DNA of 64,000 bases. Source: a bacterium. Its GTDB lineage: Bacteria > 4484-113 > JAFGCY01. The notes beneath the pieces were generated by a model, which worked only from the letters and a program-made list of their open reading frames with translations, did not search any database and was not told where the DNA came from. The position numbers and the translations under genes are program-made. The stretch is from assembly GCA_016932385.1 (NCBI GenBank), contig JAFGCY010000065.1, positions 1 through 64,000 on the forward strand, written 5' to 3'. Shown one piece after another: positions 29,032-38,651 of the stretch (its first letter is position 1; every line of letters begins with the position of its first letter).

Positions 29032-29571
29032 TTGGAACAGCCTGAACCAAAGTTCAGCGAACCCGGCTTTCCGCCGGTGATAAATCTTGAGGCGGATCCC
29101 AAGTGGGATCTGGGGCTATTCGCGCAGCATACGATCCTGCGCATGTTTCGCGCTGTTTTGGCGCAGCGCCAAGTGGTATGGGACAACGTGGATGTTGAAG
29201 GCGTCCACCAGATTCGCGTGGCAGCGCGCCGGTGCCGGACAGCCTTACAAACACTTGATTCTCTTTGGGACGAGGTCAAGGTCGAGTACTTCCGCGATTA
29301 CCTGGCCGGTTTTGCCGACACATTCGGCGTGTCGCGCGACCTGGACGTAATGGTGCTCTACCTGCAGGAGCAGCTGGCCGCGGCCAGCGGTGAACGGGCC
29401 ACCGCCCTAACTTGGTTGCTTAAACGCAACCAGGCCAAGCGGGCCGAGGAGCAACCGCGGCTGCAGCAGGTCTTGTTGCGGCTGGAGGCGGATCATTTCC
29501 CAATCGACTTCGTGGCGTACTTCGCGCGGGCGCCTATCGACCTGTGGCGGCTGGAGGTGGTGGATGGCTAA
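29032..29571 (+). CDS. CHAD domain protein, N-terminal half
   Basis: VHQIRVAARRCRTALQTL...SRDLDVMVLYL; probable TTG start. Confidence 0.8.
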   Translation: MEQPEPKFSEPGFPPVINLEADPKWDLGLFAQHTILRMFRAVLAQRQVVWDNVDVEGVHQIRVAARRCRTALQTLDSLWDEVKVEYFRDYLAGFADTFGVSRDLDVMVLYLQEQLAAASGERATALTWLLKRNQAKRAEEQPRLQQVLLRLEADHFPIDFVAYFARAPIDLWRLEVVDG

Positions 29572-30157
29572 GGCACAACCGGTTACCGGCCTGAATGCCG
29601 GCGCCAGTTCGCGGTCCAGCCTGCCGGTGATGTTCGCAGTCAGGATCGGGGAGCTGTGGAGTTGGGCCGAGCATCTGCCTTATCCCCACCGCATCCGCGA
29701 GTTGCATGATATGCGCATTGCCGCCAAGCGCCTGCGCTACTTGTTCGAGTTTTTCGCGCCGTGCTTCGAGCCGGAGTTCAAGGACAACCTCAAGCAGTTC
29801 AAGCGGCTCCAGGACTACCTCGGCGAGATCCATGACTGCGATGTCTGGGTGGTCTACCTGCGCCGCCAGCTGCACGATGCCTTCCGCGAACTTGACCGGC
29901 ATCGCAAGGCGCTCAAGCAATTCGCCGGCGCCGATCCCGAACTGAAGCAGGAAGCCGCTGCCTTGGCCCGCGAATTGACGCACGGTCCCGTCCAGGGGCT
30001 GTTGATGATGCTGGGCGACGTAGTGGAACGCCGCGACCGGCTGTACGGCGAGTTGCTGCAGTTCTGGGCCGAGCTGGAGCAGGAGGGATTCCGGGCCGAG
30101 CTGACGCGGGCGGTGGCCCAGGCCGCCAGCGAGGAACCCGCGGGACAGGAAGGCTGA
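29564..30157 (+). CDS. CHAD domain protein, C-terminal half
   Basis: LHDMRIAAKRLRYLFEFF...LQDYLGEIHDCDVWVVYL; 8-nt overlap with the preceding gene in another frame. Confidence 0.8.
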   Translation: MAKAQPVTGLNAGASSRSSLPVMFAVRIGELWSWAEHLPYPHRIRELHDMRIAAKRLRYLFEFFAPCFEPEFKDNLKQFKRLQDYLGEIHDCDVWVVYLRRQLHDAFRELDRHRKALKQFAGADPELKQEAAALARELTHGPVQGLLMMLGDVVERRDRLYGELLQFWAELEQEGFRAELTRAVAQAASEEPAGQEG

Positions 30158-30159
30158 AC

Positions 30160-31071
30160 ATGGCGATTCGCGCGGCGATCGACGTCGGCAGTAATTCCGT
30201 GAAGCTTCTGGTGATCGATCAGGACGCTACGGGCGCCTACCGGATTCTGCACGATGCCAGCAAGGTGACCGGCCTGGGCAAAGGCCTCGGCCCGGCCGGC
30301 GAGCTTGATCCCCGGGCGGCCCGGCGCACGGCTGAATGCATCGCCGAGTTTGCCGCGACGGCTCGATCGCTCGACACCACGGAAATCCTGGCCGCCGGCA
30401 CCTCGGCCCTGCGCCGGGCCAGTGATGCCGCCCAGTTCACCGCGCGCGTCGCGGAGCAGTGCGGCGTGGCCGTCACCGTAATCAGCGGCGAGGAGGAGGC
30501 GCGGCTGGCCCGTATAATCGCCTTGCGCGAGCTGCCCGGGGCGGCTGAGCACACCTTGCTGTTCGATGTTGGCGGTGGCAGTACCGAGTTGACCTTGTGC
30601 CACGGGCTCGAGGTGGCCGCGGCGCAGTCGCTGCCGCTGGGAGCGCGCCGGATCACCGAGGAGGCCGGCATCACCCATCCCGTTCCACCGGCCGCGGCTG
30701 AACGTATGGCGGAGCTGGTGGCCCGGGGACTGGCCGGAGCGCCGGGTTGCGCAGCCGTAGCACCGGCATTAACGCTGGCCGGTTTGGGCGGCACGGCGAC
30801 GACGATGGTCTGGCTGATGCGCGGCAAACGCGGCGAGCCGGCGGGCGATCCGCACCTGGCCCAGGTCGAGACGGGCGCGGTCCGGGCGCTGCTGGCGGAG
30901 CTTGCCAGCCAAACCTCCGACGAGGTGCGCCGGATGCCCAACCTCGACCCGGCCCGGGCCGACGTGATCTATGGGGGGATCGCGATCATTGCCGGGCTCT
31001 TGGCGATGTACCGTGCGCCAGGATTCACGCTGGTCGACCGCGGCCTGCGCTTCGGGCTGCTGCTGGCCTGA
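30160..31071 (+). CDS. Ppx/GppA phosphatase family protein
   Basis: AAIDVGSNSVKLLVID; LLFDVGGGSTELTL; VISGEEEARL. Confidence 0.92.
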   Translation: MAIRAAIDVGSNSVKLLVIDQDATGAYRILHDASKVTGLGKGLGPAGELDPRAARRTAECIAEFAATARSLDTTEILAAGTSALRRASDAAQFTARVAEQCGVAVTVISGEEEARLARIIALRELPGAAEHTLLFDVGGGSTELTLCHGLEVAAAQSLPLGARRITEEAGITHPVPPAAAERMAELVARGLAGAPGCAAVAPALTLAGLGGTATTMVWLMRGKRGEPAGDPHLAQVETGAVRALLAELASQTSDEVRRMPNLDPARADVIYGGIAIIAGLLAMYRAPGFTLVDRGLRFGLLLA

Positions 31072-31152
31072 ACATTTGGGCTTCTTGACGGGTCTTAGCG
31101 CCAACACTAGAATGCCACCTGAAGCGCCCCCAGGGGCGGAAGGCGGAGAAAC

Positions 31153-31977
31153 ATGAATCATCGATCCATACGGGGCATCGTCCTGGTGCTGGTGCTGCTC
31201 AGCCTGGCCGCGTGCGGCACGGGCAACCGCCTGGATACGGATATCGATTTTAATCCAACCGACAACAACAATGGCGGCGGGCAGTACCTGCCGGTGATCA
31301 ACCAGGTGGACAGCGGGATCATCAGGCTGGACGGGGGAACGACGGAGGGCCTGTTCGAAGGGACCGGGCAACTGCTGGTCGATCCGGTCAGCCAGGCCAG
31401 CATCGCACTGCCTTCCAATACATTCGTCCGGTGTCCGGGCGACTATTATGACGATGACCTCAACGGCGTCAGCAATTTCATCAACCTGAAGCTGCGCCCG
31501 CTTTCCGCGCACGCCGCCGCCTGTACGGAAGCCTATTTCGATTCCGGTAAAAACAACCAGGTCGATCCGCAGGATTTCGTCAAGGTCGGCGGCCTGGCCC
31601 TGGAGCCGGTGGGCGCGTCGTTTGAACCATATATCACGATCACCATGCCCGTGCACGCGATCGCCGAACCGACCGACGGCGAGGAATTCGATCTCTACTA
31701 TTTTCACGATGAAAGCGAGGCCGGCCACACGGCCTCGGATGATGTGGGTACGGATGTCGGCTGGTGGGAGTTCATCGGCTCGGCCGTTGTCCAGGATCCG
31801 CCGCAGGCGGCGTCCAGTATCTCAGGCTTGCGCGGGACCAGCCAATACAGCGGATATACCGTCTCCTTCGACCTGTACTACATCGCAGGCAGCGCCTGGT
31901 CGGTTTTCGGCCAGTTCTGCATTATCGACAGCGATATCGTATTCCCGCATGACGAGGGATCAGCGAGCGACTTGTAG
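31153..31977 (+). CDS. lipoprotein of unknown function
   Basis: Lipobox SLAAC; no family recognised. Confidence 0.65.
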   Translation: MNHRSIRGIVLVLVLLSLAACGTGNRLDTDIDFNPTDNNNGGGQYLPVINQVDSGIIRLDGGTTEGLFEGTGQLLVDPVSQASIALPSNTFVRCPGDYYDDDLNGVSNFINLKLRPLSAHAAACTEAYFDSGKNNQVDPQDFVKVGGLALEPVGASFEPYITITMPVHAIAEPTDGEEFDLYYFHDESEAGHTASDDVGTDVGWWEFIGSAVVQDPPQAASSISGLRGTSQYSGYTVSFDLYYIAGSAWSVFGQFCIIDSDIVFPHDEGSASDL

Positions 31978-32026
31978 TCGAAGCAAACGGTGGCGAGAGA
32001 ACCACTGTGTAAAATAGCTTAGCAGC

Positions 32027-33916
32027 ATGATGCGTTTGATTGGAGCAATTGCACTGGTCTTGATGCTGGCCACCGGCTGGCTGAGCCCGGCATCCGCCGA
32101 GGTCAACGTCGAAGGCGTCAGCGGTATTCTGGCGGTGCCGACCGCGGCGGTCGTCAACGATGGCGAGGCGGTGTTCTCCGCCGGTCGCTATTACTCCGAC
32201 ACGTTATCCGGCGATACCGACTATGTGGCCAGGACCTATAACGCCACGGTCGGTTATCTGCCAAATCTGGAGATCGTGGCGCGCTTCGTCGACTTCCCCG
32301 AGCGCCCCGATTCGATGGGGGCCACCAACTACGCGGATCGCAGCGTCAGCGCGAAATACCGCTTGTTCAAGAACCGCGACTGGTCCCTGGCAGTCGGCGC
32401 CATGGACATCGGCGGGCAGTCCAAGCGCAATGAGTCGGTGTACGGTGTGGTGGACTACCACGGTATCCCGCAGGTGACGTTGACCGCCGGCGGCGGAACT
32501 GAGAAGTACGAAGGTGTTTTCGGCGGCCTGCGCTGGACGCCGGTCAAATGGGCCAGCTTGCTTGGCGAGTATGATTCGCGCAATGTCAATTACGGCGTGG
32601 AGTTCCGGCCGGTCAAGGGCCTGACCTTGCGCACGGGCATCATCAACGACCATTCGGCCTTCACGGCCAGCTATGCCTTCCCGATGGACTCGCGGGGCAA
32701 GGACACGCCCTGTTGCCCGCAGGAACTGAGCCGTTGCGACGTGGAATACGCCGATGCCTGTGAGCAGGCGGCTGCGATCCGCGACGCGCTGGTGGCCGAA
32801 AGCTTCGAAAACGTCGTCGTCGGGATCAGCGGCGAGACGGTTTTTGTCGATTACGAGAACCGGCGTTTCAGTTCCCAATTGGACGCGCTGGGCGTGACGG
32901 TAGCCAGGGCGGTCCAGTTGAGCGATGCCCGCATTACACGCCTGGTTGTCACGCCCAAACTGGACGACGTGCCGCAGTTGAGCCTGGATGCGGATGTCGA
33001 GGCGCTGCTGGCCTTCCTGGCGAATCCGGGCCAGCCTCCCGCCGGTATCTCCGTTACACCTTATTTCACTGGCCAGTATCCGCCGGATACGGTGTTCGTG
33101 GAGGAGGGCAACAAGAAGCCCGGCGGCGGCGAGATCCAGCTGCGGCTGATCCACGCCTTCGAGATCACCCGCCCGGGCGAGCCGACCTTCGCTTCTAAGA
33201 CGGGCCTTGGGCTGGAGGAGCGGCTGTATACGGGCCGCGGCACCTCGCTTAGGTTCCGCCAGGACTGGCCGGCGCATAACGACCTGACGGACAAGACCGA
33301 TCCCTACAACCGCGATGCATTGCTGCATTACCTCAACAACCTGAACCCGAACACTTACCTGTTGGCCTCCGCCGGTTACTACGGCGGCGAGACCTACGGC
33401 GGGATGGCCCAGGCGGCGCACTATTTCAACGAGGGCCGCTACCGGATCGGCGGGCGCTTCGGTTATACCGTTGATGAGAGCCCCGGCGAGGACGACCCGG
33501 ACGACAGCGAGGCGCTGGGTGAGTTGGCTTATTACGAACCGAGCCTCGACTGGGAGGTCACCGCGCTGGGCGGCCAGTTCATGGAGGGCGACCAGGGCCT
33601 GCGCCTGGAAAGCACGCGCTATTTCGGGTCGACCGCGCTGACGTTCTTTGCCTACGACACGGACGACAGCGAGGCCCACGGCGGCTTCCGCATTTTCGTA
33701 CCGCTGCCCTGGTACAGCGAAGCTCGCCACGATGACTGGCGCGCCGTCGGCTCGCCGGACTTCGCTTTCCAGTACCGCACGGACAGCGACCCCAGCGCGC
33801 GCGTTTTGCAACCCGGGGTCGATATTTCGACCGTGCGCGGCCAGCTCAAACCGGAATACGTCGGGGCGCACCTGGATGACCTGCGCCGCGCCATTGCGCT
33901 GTATTCCTGCCTGTAA
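32027..33916 (+). CDS. YjbH-like outer-membrane/exopolysaccharide-associated protein
   Basis: Signal peptide; GVSGILAVPTAAVVNDGEAVFSAGRYY start; beta-rich repeats; RFRQDWPAHNDLTDK. Confidence 0.6.
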   Translation: MMRLIGAIALVLMLATGWLSPASAEVNVEGVSGILAVPTAAVVNDGEAVFSAGRYYSDTLSGDTDYVARTYNATVGYLPNLEIVARFVDFPERPDSMGATNYADRSVSAKYRLFKNRDWSLAVGAMDIGGQSKRNESVYGVVDYHGIPQVTLTAGGGTEKYEGVFGGLRWTPVKWASLLGEYDSRNVNYGVEFRPVKGLTLRTGIINDHSAFTASYAFPMDSRGKDTPCCPQELSRCDVEYADACEQAAAIRDALVAESFENVVVGISGETVFVDYENRRFSSQLDALGVTVARAVQLSDARITRLVVTPKLDDVPQLSLDADVEALLAFLANPGQPPAGISVTPYFTGQYPPDTVFVEEGNKKPGGGEIQLRLIHAFEITRPGEPTFASKTGLGLEERLYTGRGTSLRFRQDWPAHNDLTDKTDPYNRDALLHYLNNLNPNTYLLASAGYYGGETYGGMAQAAHYFNEGRYRIGGRFGYTVDESPGEDDPDDSEALGELAYYEPSLDWEVTALGGQFMEGDQGLRLESTRYFGSTALTFFAYDTDDSEAHGGFRIFVPLPWYSEARHDDWRAVGSPDFAFQYRTDSDPSARVLQPGVDISTVRGQLKPEYVGAHLDDLRRAIALYSCL

Positions 33917-34158
33917 TCGGTCCTTCAGCGCAGTAATTCTCCTTTCCCACCGGCACGGCTACTTGTTTGGTAATTTGTGCTGGACTTCTGCAATACAACC
34001 GTGGGGATTGGCAAAACCTGGAATGCCGGTATAATTAGGAAGAGGCTGAACGAAACCTTTAAAACTGGCAGGCTAGAGAGAGTCGAGCGAAATTTCATCC
34101 AACGATACGCTGGGAGGGCATACGCCGGACGGTTGTTGCTTTTCCATTTTGTATCGTA

Positions 34159-34164
34159 TATAAT
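34159..34164 (+). promoter_or_regulatory. sigma70-like promoter (TTGCTT-N17-TATAAT)
   Basis: TTGCTT at 34136-34141, TATAAT at 34159-34164. Confidence 0.6.
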
Positions 34165-34219
34165 CGCAGGACTTAATCAGGCTGTTCCAATACCTGTTGT
34201 GGTAATAAGGAGGAATGTT

Positions 34220-35416
34220 GTGAAGAAGCTGTTTGTGTTGGTGGCCGCCCTTGTGCTGATTCTGGCGGCAAGCTGCGACACCAAGAACATTGGTACGGGT
34301 GGGCCGTTAATGGGCCCGCAGGTCACGGTTACTGTTCCCACCGGTATGTTCGGTGCCCAGGATGCGACCTGGACCGTGACTTGGACCGATAGTACGGCTC
34401 CGTATGCGATCACGATGAACATGGGCGGCGGTACCACGGCCAACGTGCCGGCGACGACTGCGACCAGCCCATTTACCCAGGTTTTCACCATGGTGAATGC
34501 CAGCCAGACCGATGACGCGACCTATACCTACACGGTCACTGTGACGGATGGCAATGGTAATGCTGGAACGGCAACTGCGACCTATACGGTTGGCCCGCTG
34601 CAGAACCAGGATCCGACCATCGACAGCGTGACCTACACGGCCCCGACCCTGACGGTTAACGTCAGTGACCCGGATGCCGGTGACACGCTGACCGTGACCG
34701 TAACCGAGCCGACCGGCCTCGCGGCTGACACCACGAGCCGTGTTGCCTCGCAGGTCAGCGGTTCGGCCGCCTTCACCTGGAGCGCGACTGACATCATCGC
34801 CGGTGGTTCGGGCGACACCACGATTACCGTTGACGACGGAAACGGTGGTACCGACTCGACCAGCCAGACGATTGCGATCGCTGCTATCGTGATTCCGGCT
34901 GGTGCCTTGGCCGCGGTTCCGGCGACGACCGCCGCCACGACCGCTGACACGGTGACGATCGTGGTTATCGCTGGTGATTTCTCCAATAACTTCCAGTACA
35001 TGAACGGTGCTGGCGTTACGGTGGAATCCGGCGGTGCTTATGTTGACGGTACCCTCAACGTTGGTGCGCCGGGTGGCGAACAGAAGTTTGTTGACGGTGT
35101 CTGGGCTGGTATGTCCAGTGCCCCGAACAGCTTCCTGCTGCCCGACGACTTCATGATTCAGGAAAATGCCATCGACGGCGGTCTGGTCCGCATTGACTTC
35201 AATGTGACCCCGATCGGCGGTGCCAACGTCACCTCGGGTGGCGCGCTGTTTAACTTCGGCATGAGCTTCGGTGCCGCGGGTACCTATACCCTCGGCTTCG
35301 AAGAGTTCCGCGATGTTAAGCGTACGTACTTCAGTGACACGGATAGCACTGAGTACTATTGGGATGACATTACCAACAACTACACCGACGTGCCGAACTC
35401 GATTACTGTGACCTAG
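34220..35416 (+). CDS. Thr-rich Ig-like-repeat lipoprotein
   Basis: GTG start after AAGGAGG; lipobox AASC; DATYTYTVTVTDGNGN / DTTITVDDGNGGTDS Ig-like strands. Confidence 0.75.
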   Translation: MKKLFVLVAALVLILAASCDTKNIGTGGPLMGPQVTVTVPTGMFGAQDATWTVTWTDSTAPYAITMNMGGGTTANVPATTATSPFTQVFTMVNASQTDDATYTYTVTVTDGNGNAGTATATYTVGPLQNQDPTIDSVTYTAPTLTVNVSDPDAGDTLTVTVTEPTGLAADTTSRVASQVSGSAAFTWSATDIIAGGSGDTTITVDDGNGGTDSTSQTIAIAAIVIPAGALAAVPATTAATTADTVTIVVIAGDFSNNFQYMNGAGVTVESGGAYVDGTLNVGAPGGEQKFVDGVWAGMSSAPNSFLLPDDFMIQENAIDGGLVRIDFNVTPIGGANVTSGGALFNFGMSFGAAGTYTLGFEEFRDVKRTYFSDTDSTEYYWDDITNNYTDVPNSITVT

Positions 35417-35583
35417 TGCACGGGTTTCTGCACAGGTAACGGAACCAGGCCCGGCCCGGAAGAGCGATCTTCCGGCCGGGCTTGTTCTTACAGTCCGCCC
35501 GTACTGTAGCGATCGCTGGAACGGGATAATGGGAACCAGAACCAGGCTATAGCTGCAAAGCTTCAATGTATCAAGGAGATGCT

Positions 35584-38500
35584 ATGAGGAGAGAAGCGTA
35601 CTTTACAATCCTCCTGGGAATCCTCCTGGTGTTGAGCCTTACGGCCTGTGGCGGGTCCAAGAACGTGGGGATCTTGGAAACAGCTACGCTAGACAACGGC
35701 CATGGCACCAGTGGAGCCACCATCGGCGGATTCGAAGTTATCCGCTGTAACGAAGACGGCGAGTTCGACCCGGCGCTGAACTCGACGCTGAAACTACGGC
35801 TGCAGGATTACGGTGATGAGACGGCGCTGATCGTTGGCGTCGAGGATGCCGAACTCGTCAACCACGTTGAATTGGAAGTTCGCTACGACGGAGACATTAC
35901 ACATGCCACCCGTAGCGAAATGAATGGTATCTACGGCGATAACGAGGTTGTCAGCCTCGAAGTGCTGGACGTCTATGGCGTGACAGCCCTCGGCCAGGTC
36001 TGCGTGGGCGAGGCTCCCGTGCGGATCAGCGGCGATTTCGCCACGGTCTATTTCGCTGAAGGTCCGTCCAAGAGCGTGTCGGCGATCAACGGGCCGCATA
36101 CTAACTCGGCCGGTGTTGGCTATGTTGTCTATCCGGACGATGAGAATATTCCGAATGTTTTCACCGAAAGCGATGTCAATGCTGGAACGGGACAGCTGGT
36201 CTGGCATGGCGCTTGGCATCTGGCCGACGGCAGTCAGGACAGCCTGGTTACGGTCGCCGATATTACTCCGATCGGAGTGTATTTCAACCAGAGCGTGACT
36301 ACGACCTGGATGGCGATGAAGGCTGATTACAACTTCGACCGTCTGGTGACCGTTAATGATATTACGCCCGTTGGCGTGTATTACAACATGGGCACGACCG
36401 GTTATCGGGTGGAGGCATCCGACAACGTTGATACGCCGGCGGCCTTGACGCTGGTCAAGGACGTCCCGTGGAACGGCGATGAACTGGAACCCGCCAGCAA
36501 CGCCAAGGGCGACGCGGTTCCGGGTGAGTTGTACCCGGTCTTCAACCGCTGGAGCCTTGCGTTCGATGCCAACTCGGATTTTACTTGGAACCAGCTGTCG
36601 GCGCTTGACGCCAACAACGACGACTATGTCCGCCTGCATATTACCCCGCATGACGGCACAGTCGATGGTAACGTAACGACTTTCCGCGACATCGAGGTCG
36701 GCGGCACCGTGGTGGTTGATCCTTATCGCCTGGTGATCCAGGATTACCGGATCAAAGCCGAGGGCGCGACCGGTGGTGCGGAAGATGGCACAATCTTCGA
36801 CAAGGACACTACGCTGGGTTCGGTGGTCGCTAACGACTCCGTGACCTTCAGCCTGGAATCGATCAGTGGCTCGTTCGACGCCATCGCCTTCGACGGTACC
36901 GATCCTGGTAACTGGCCGGCCGGCATGACCCAGGACTTCTACGACACGGCGTTCAACGAGGCCAGGGATGTCCTGGAGTGGACGGTTAGCCACGGCGGCG
37001 CGGCCGGCTTCCGCCGGACGGCGGCCTGGTACGACAACGGCGACACCTCGCCGATCGTCGGCGATCCGGGTGAAGGCGTGCTCTTCCCGGACGATGACCC
37101 CGAATCCGATGTGTCGGCGCCCGAGGGCCGGATCGGTACGTACCTGCCCAGCGATACCGAGCACGCGTACCACAAGGATGACTTCCTGGAAGTCTTCTGC
37201 TATTCGCCGATCTCCATGAATTTCGAATTCGATGTTACGATCGACGAAGATGCGGCGATCATTACGGCGTATGGTGACAATCCGGATACGCCCTTGACCG
37301 AACTGATTCTCAACGAAGACAACTTCGTACCGATCCAGTTCGAGTTCGGCAATGATTTCCCGGCGCAGATGACGCTGACCGGTCTGGAACTGCTCCAGAT
37401 CGATGGTAATACGGGCCTGGTGATCGAGACGGCGCATGTCTTCAACCTGATTGATGACACCGAGCTGCTGGATCCGGGTGATTACCAGGTTCGTGAAATG
37501 GGTGAAGATTACGTCATCTACTGCCTGGTACCAAGCACAAAGCTGGATTCCGAATCGTTTTACGCGTTCCGGTTCTTCAGCGGCAATGTCTGGAGTTCGA
37601 TCAACAAGCCTTCGGACATGCTGGAGACCCAGCCGCCGCCGGATCCGCAGGATCTGATGGTGCTGCCGGAACACACCTGGCCGGACATCGACGAACTGCA
37701 GGTCTTCTATGCGGACCAGAAGATTCGCCGCAACCCGAATGTGTATTACAGCTTCGAGACTAGCTCGCTTGAGAAGGAAGATGAATTCGCCTATCTCGAT
37801 GAGCTGCGCGTCGACGGCGATGAGTTCTTCATCCGTGAAAACGGCGGTCTGTGGCCGAAGGTTGCTGTCGTTCAAACCAGCAATCCTTCCACAATCACCC
37901 AGCTTTCCGATGGTATGGCTGATGTGTACTCGTTCGCGCCGAGCCCCGGCCGGTTGTTGATCAACATCTCGATCATCACCATCGAGGGCAATATCGGTGA
38001 CGAAACCGAGTATTACTCCTTCAAGTTCTTCAACGACGAAGGCGGAGCGGTCGGCCAGGGCACGTTCGACTTTGAGCCGATCGGCGACTTCAAGACGAAG
38101 CCGGTTGGCGTCAACTGGGGCGTCAATGTCTTCGATCGCGAAGAGCTGGCGATGAACGCCCGTGCATATGACGACTTCACGGTCGACTCAACGACGGTCG
38201 GTTTCGACGCCGCTCGTCCTGACGTGCTGTGGTTCGAGTTCGGTGGTGGTTGGATGTACCAGACCGACCAGGATCCCAAGGGCGTCAGCAGCTCCTTGGA
38301 TGTCTCCGTCAGCCCGAACGTCCACGTCTACGTGGAACAGCGTGATGGTGGCGAGAACTTCTATATGGAACTGAGCTTGCGCGTGATCGGTCTGACGGCC
38401 GCGGGCAACACGATTGCGATTCACTCGTTGACGCCATCGGCGTGGCGCTATCCTGGCGTTCCGGGCTGGCCGGGCAAGTTCACCCAAGGTGAGTTGTTCG

Positions 38501-38589
38501 ACCTGTTCCTGGACGATCCGCATTATGCCGGCCAGGAATGGCAGTATCCGCAGCCGCTACTCGTCACGGGTCCGGATCCCAACGGTTAA
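35584..38589 (+). CDS. large lipoprotein with cohesin-like N-terminal region and dockerin-like repeats
   Basis: Lipobox LTAC; VELEVRYDGDITHATRSE...ATVYF; paired DSLVTVADITPIGVYFN / DYNFDRLVTVNDITPVGVYYN; SD AAGGAGATGCT. Confidence 0.7.
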   Translation: MRREAYFTILLGILLVLSLTACGGSKNVGILETATLDNGHGTSGATIGGFEVIRCNEDGEFDPALNSTLKLRLQDYGDETALIVGVEDAELVNHVELEVRYDGDITHATRSEMNGIYGDNEVVSLEVLDVYGVTALGQVCVGEAPVRISGDFATVYFAEGPSKSVSAINGPHTNSAGVGYVVYPDDENIPNVFTESDVNAGTGQLVWHGAWHLADGSQDSLVTVADITPIGVYFNQSVTTTWMAMKADYNFDRLVTVNDITPVGVYYNMGTTGYRVEASDNVDTPAALTLVKDVPWNGDELEPASNAKGDAVPGELYPVFNRWSLAFDANSDFTWNQLSALDANNDDYVRLHITPHDGTVDGNVTTFRDIEVGGTVVVDPYRLVIQDYRIKAEGATGGAEDGTIFDKDTTLGSVVANDSVTFSLESISGSFDAIAFDGTDPGNWPAGMTQDFYDTAFNEARDVLEWTVSHGGAAGFRRTAAWYDNGDTSPIVGDPGEGVLFPDDDPESDVSAPEGRIGTYLPSDTEHAYHKDDFLEVFCYSPISMNFEFDVTIDEDAAIITAYGDNPDTPLTELILNEDNFVPIQFEFGNDFPAQMTLTGLELLQIDGNTGLVIETAHVFNLIDDTELLDPGDYQVREMGEDYVIYCLVPSTKLDSESFYAFRFFSGNVWSSINKPSDMLETQPPPDPQDLMVLPEHTWPDIDELQVFYADQKIRRNPNVYYSFETSSLEKEDEFAYLDELRVDGDEFFIRENGGLWPKVAVVQTSNPSTITQLSDGMADVYSFAPSPGRLLINISIITIEGNIGDETEYYSFKFFNDEGGAVGQGTFDFEPIGDFKTKPVGVNWGVNVFDREELAMNARAYDDFTVDSTTVGFDAARPDVLWFEFGGGWMYQTDQDPKGVSSSLDVSVSPNVHVYVEQRDGGENFYMELSLRVIGLTAAGNTIAIHSLTPSAWRYPGVPGWPGKFTQGELFDLFLDDPHYAGQEWQYPQPLLVTGPDPNG

Positions 38590-38614
38590 ACCAATCGTCG
38601 CGGATAACAATCAG

Positions 38615-38643
38615 GGCCGCCCCGTCAGGGGCGGCCTTTTTTT
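38615..38643 (+). terminator. rho-independent terminator
   Basis: GGCCGCCCC-GTCA-GGGGCGGCC followed by T7. Confidence 0.95.
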
Positions 38644-38651
38644 GCGCCGGA

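Noticed and set aside
32204-33871. 555-aa minus-strand ORF
   Set aside because: Shadow of the YjbH-like gene; GC-rich frame artefact.
33917-34219. Possible riboswitch upstream of the Ig-like lipoprotein
   Set aside because: Looked for a c-di-GMP-type aptamer; conserved core not found. Only a sigma70-like promoter and SD are supported.
34307-35566. 419-aa minus-strand ORF
   Set aside because: Shadow of the Ig-like lipoprotein; long only because of its Thr/Val/Gly-rich codons.
35794-37875. 693-aa minus-strand ORF
   Set aside because: Antisense shadow of the 1001-aa lipoprotein, which has a signal peptide, lipobox and SD; the antisense translation has no recognisable domain.
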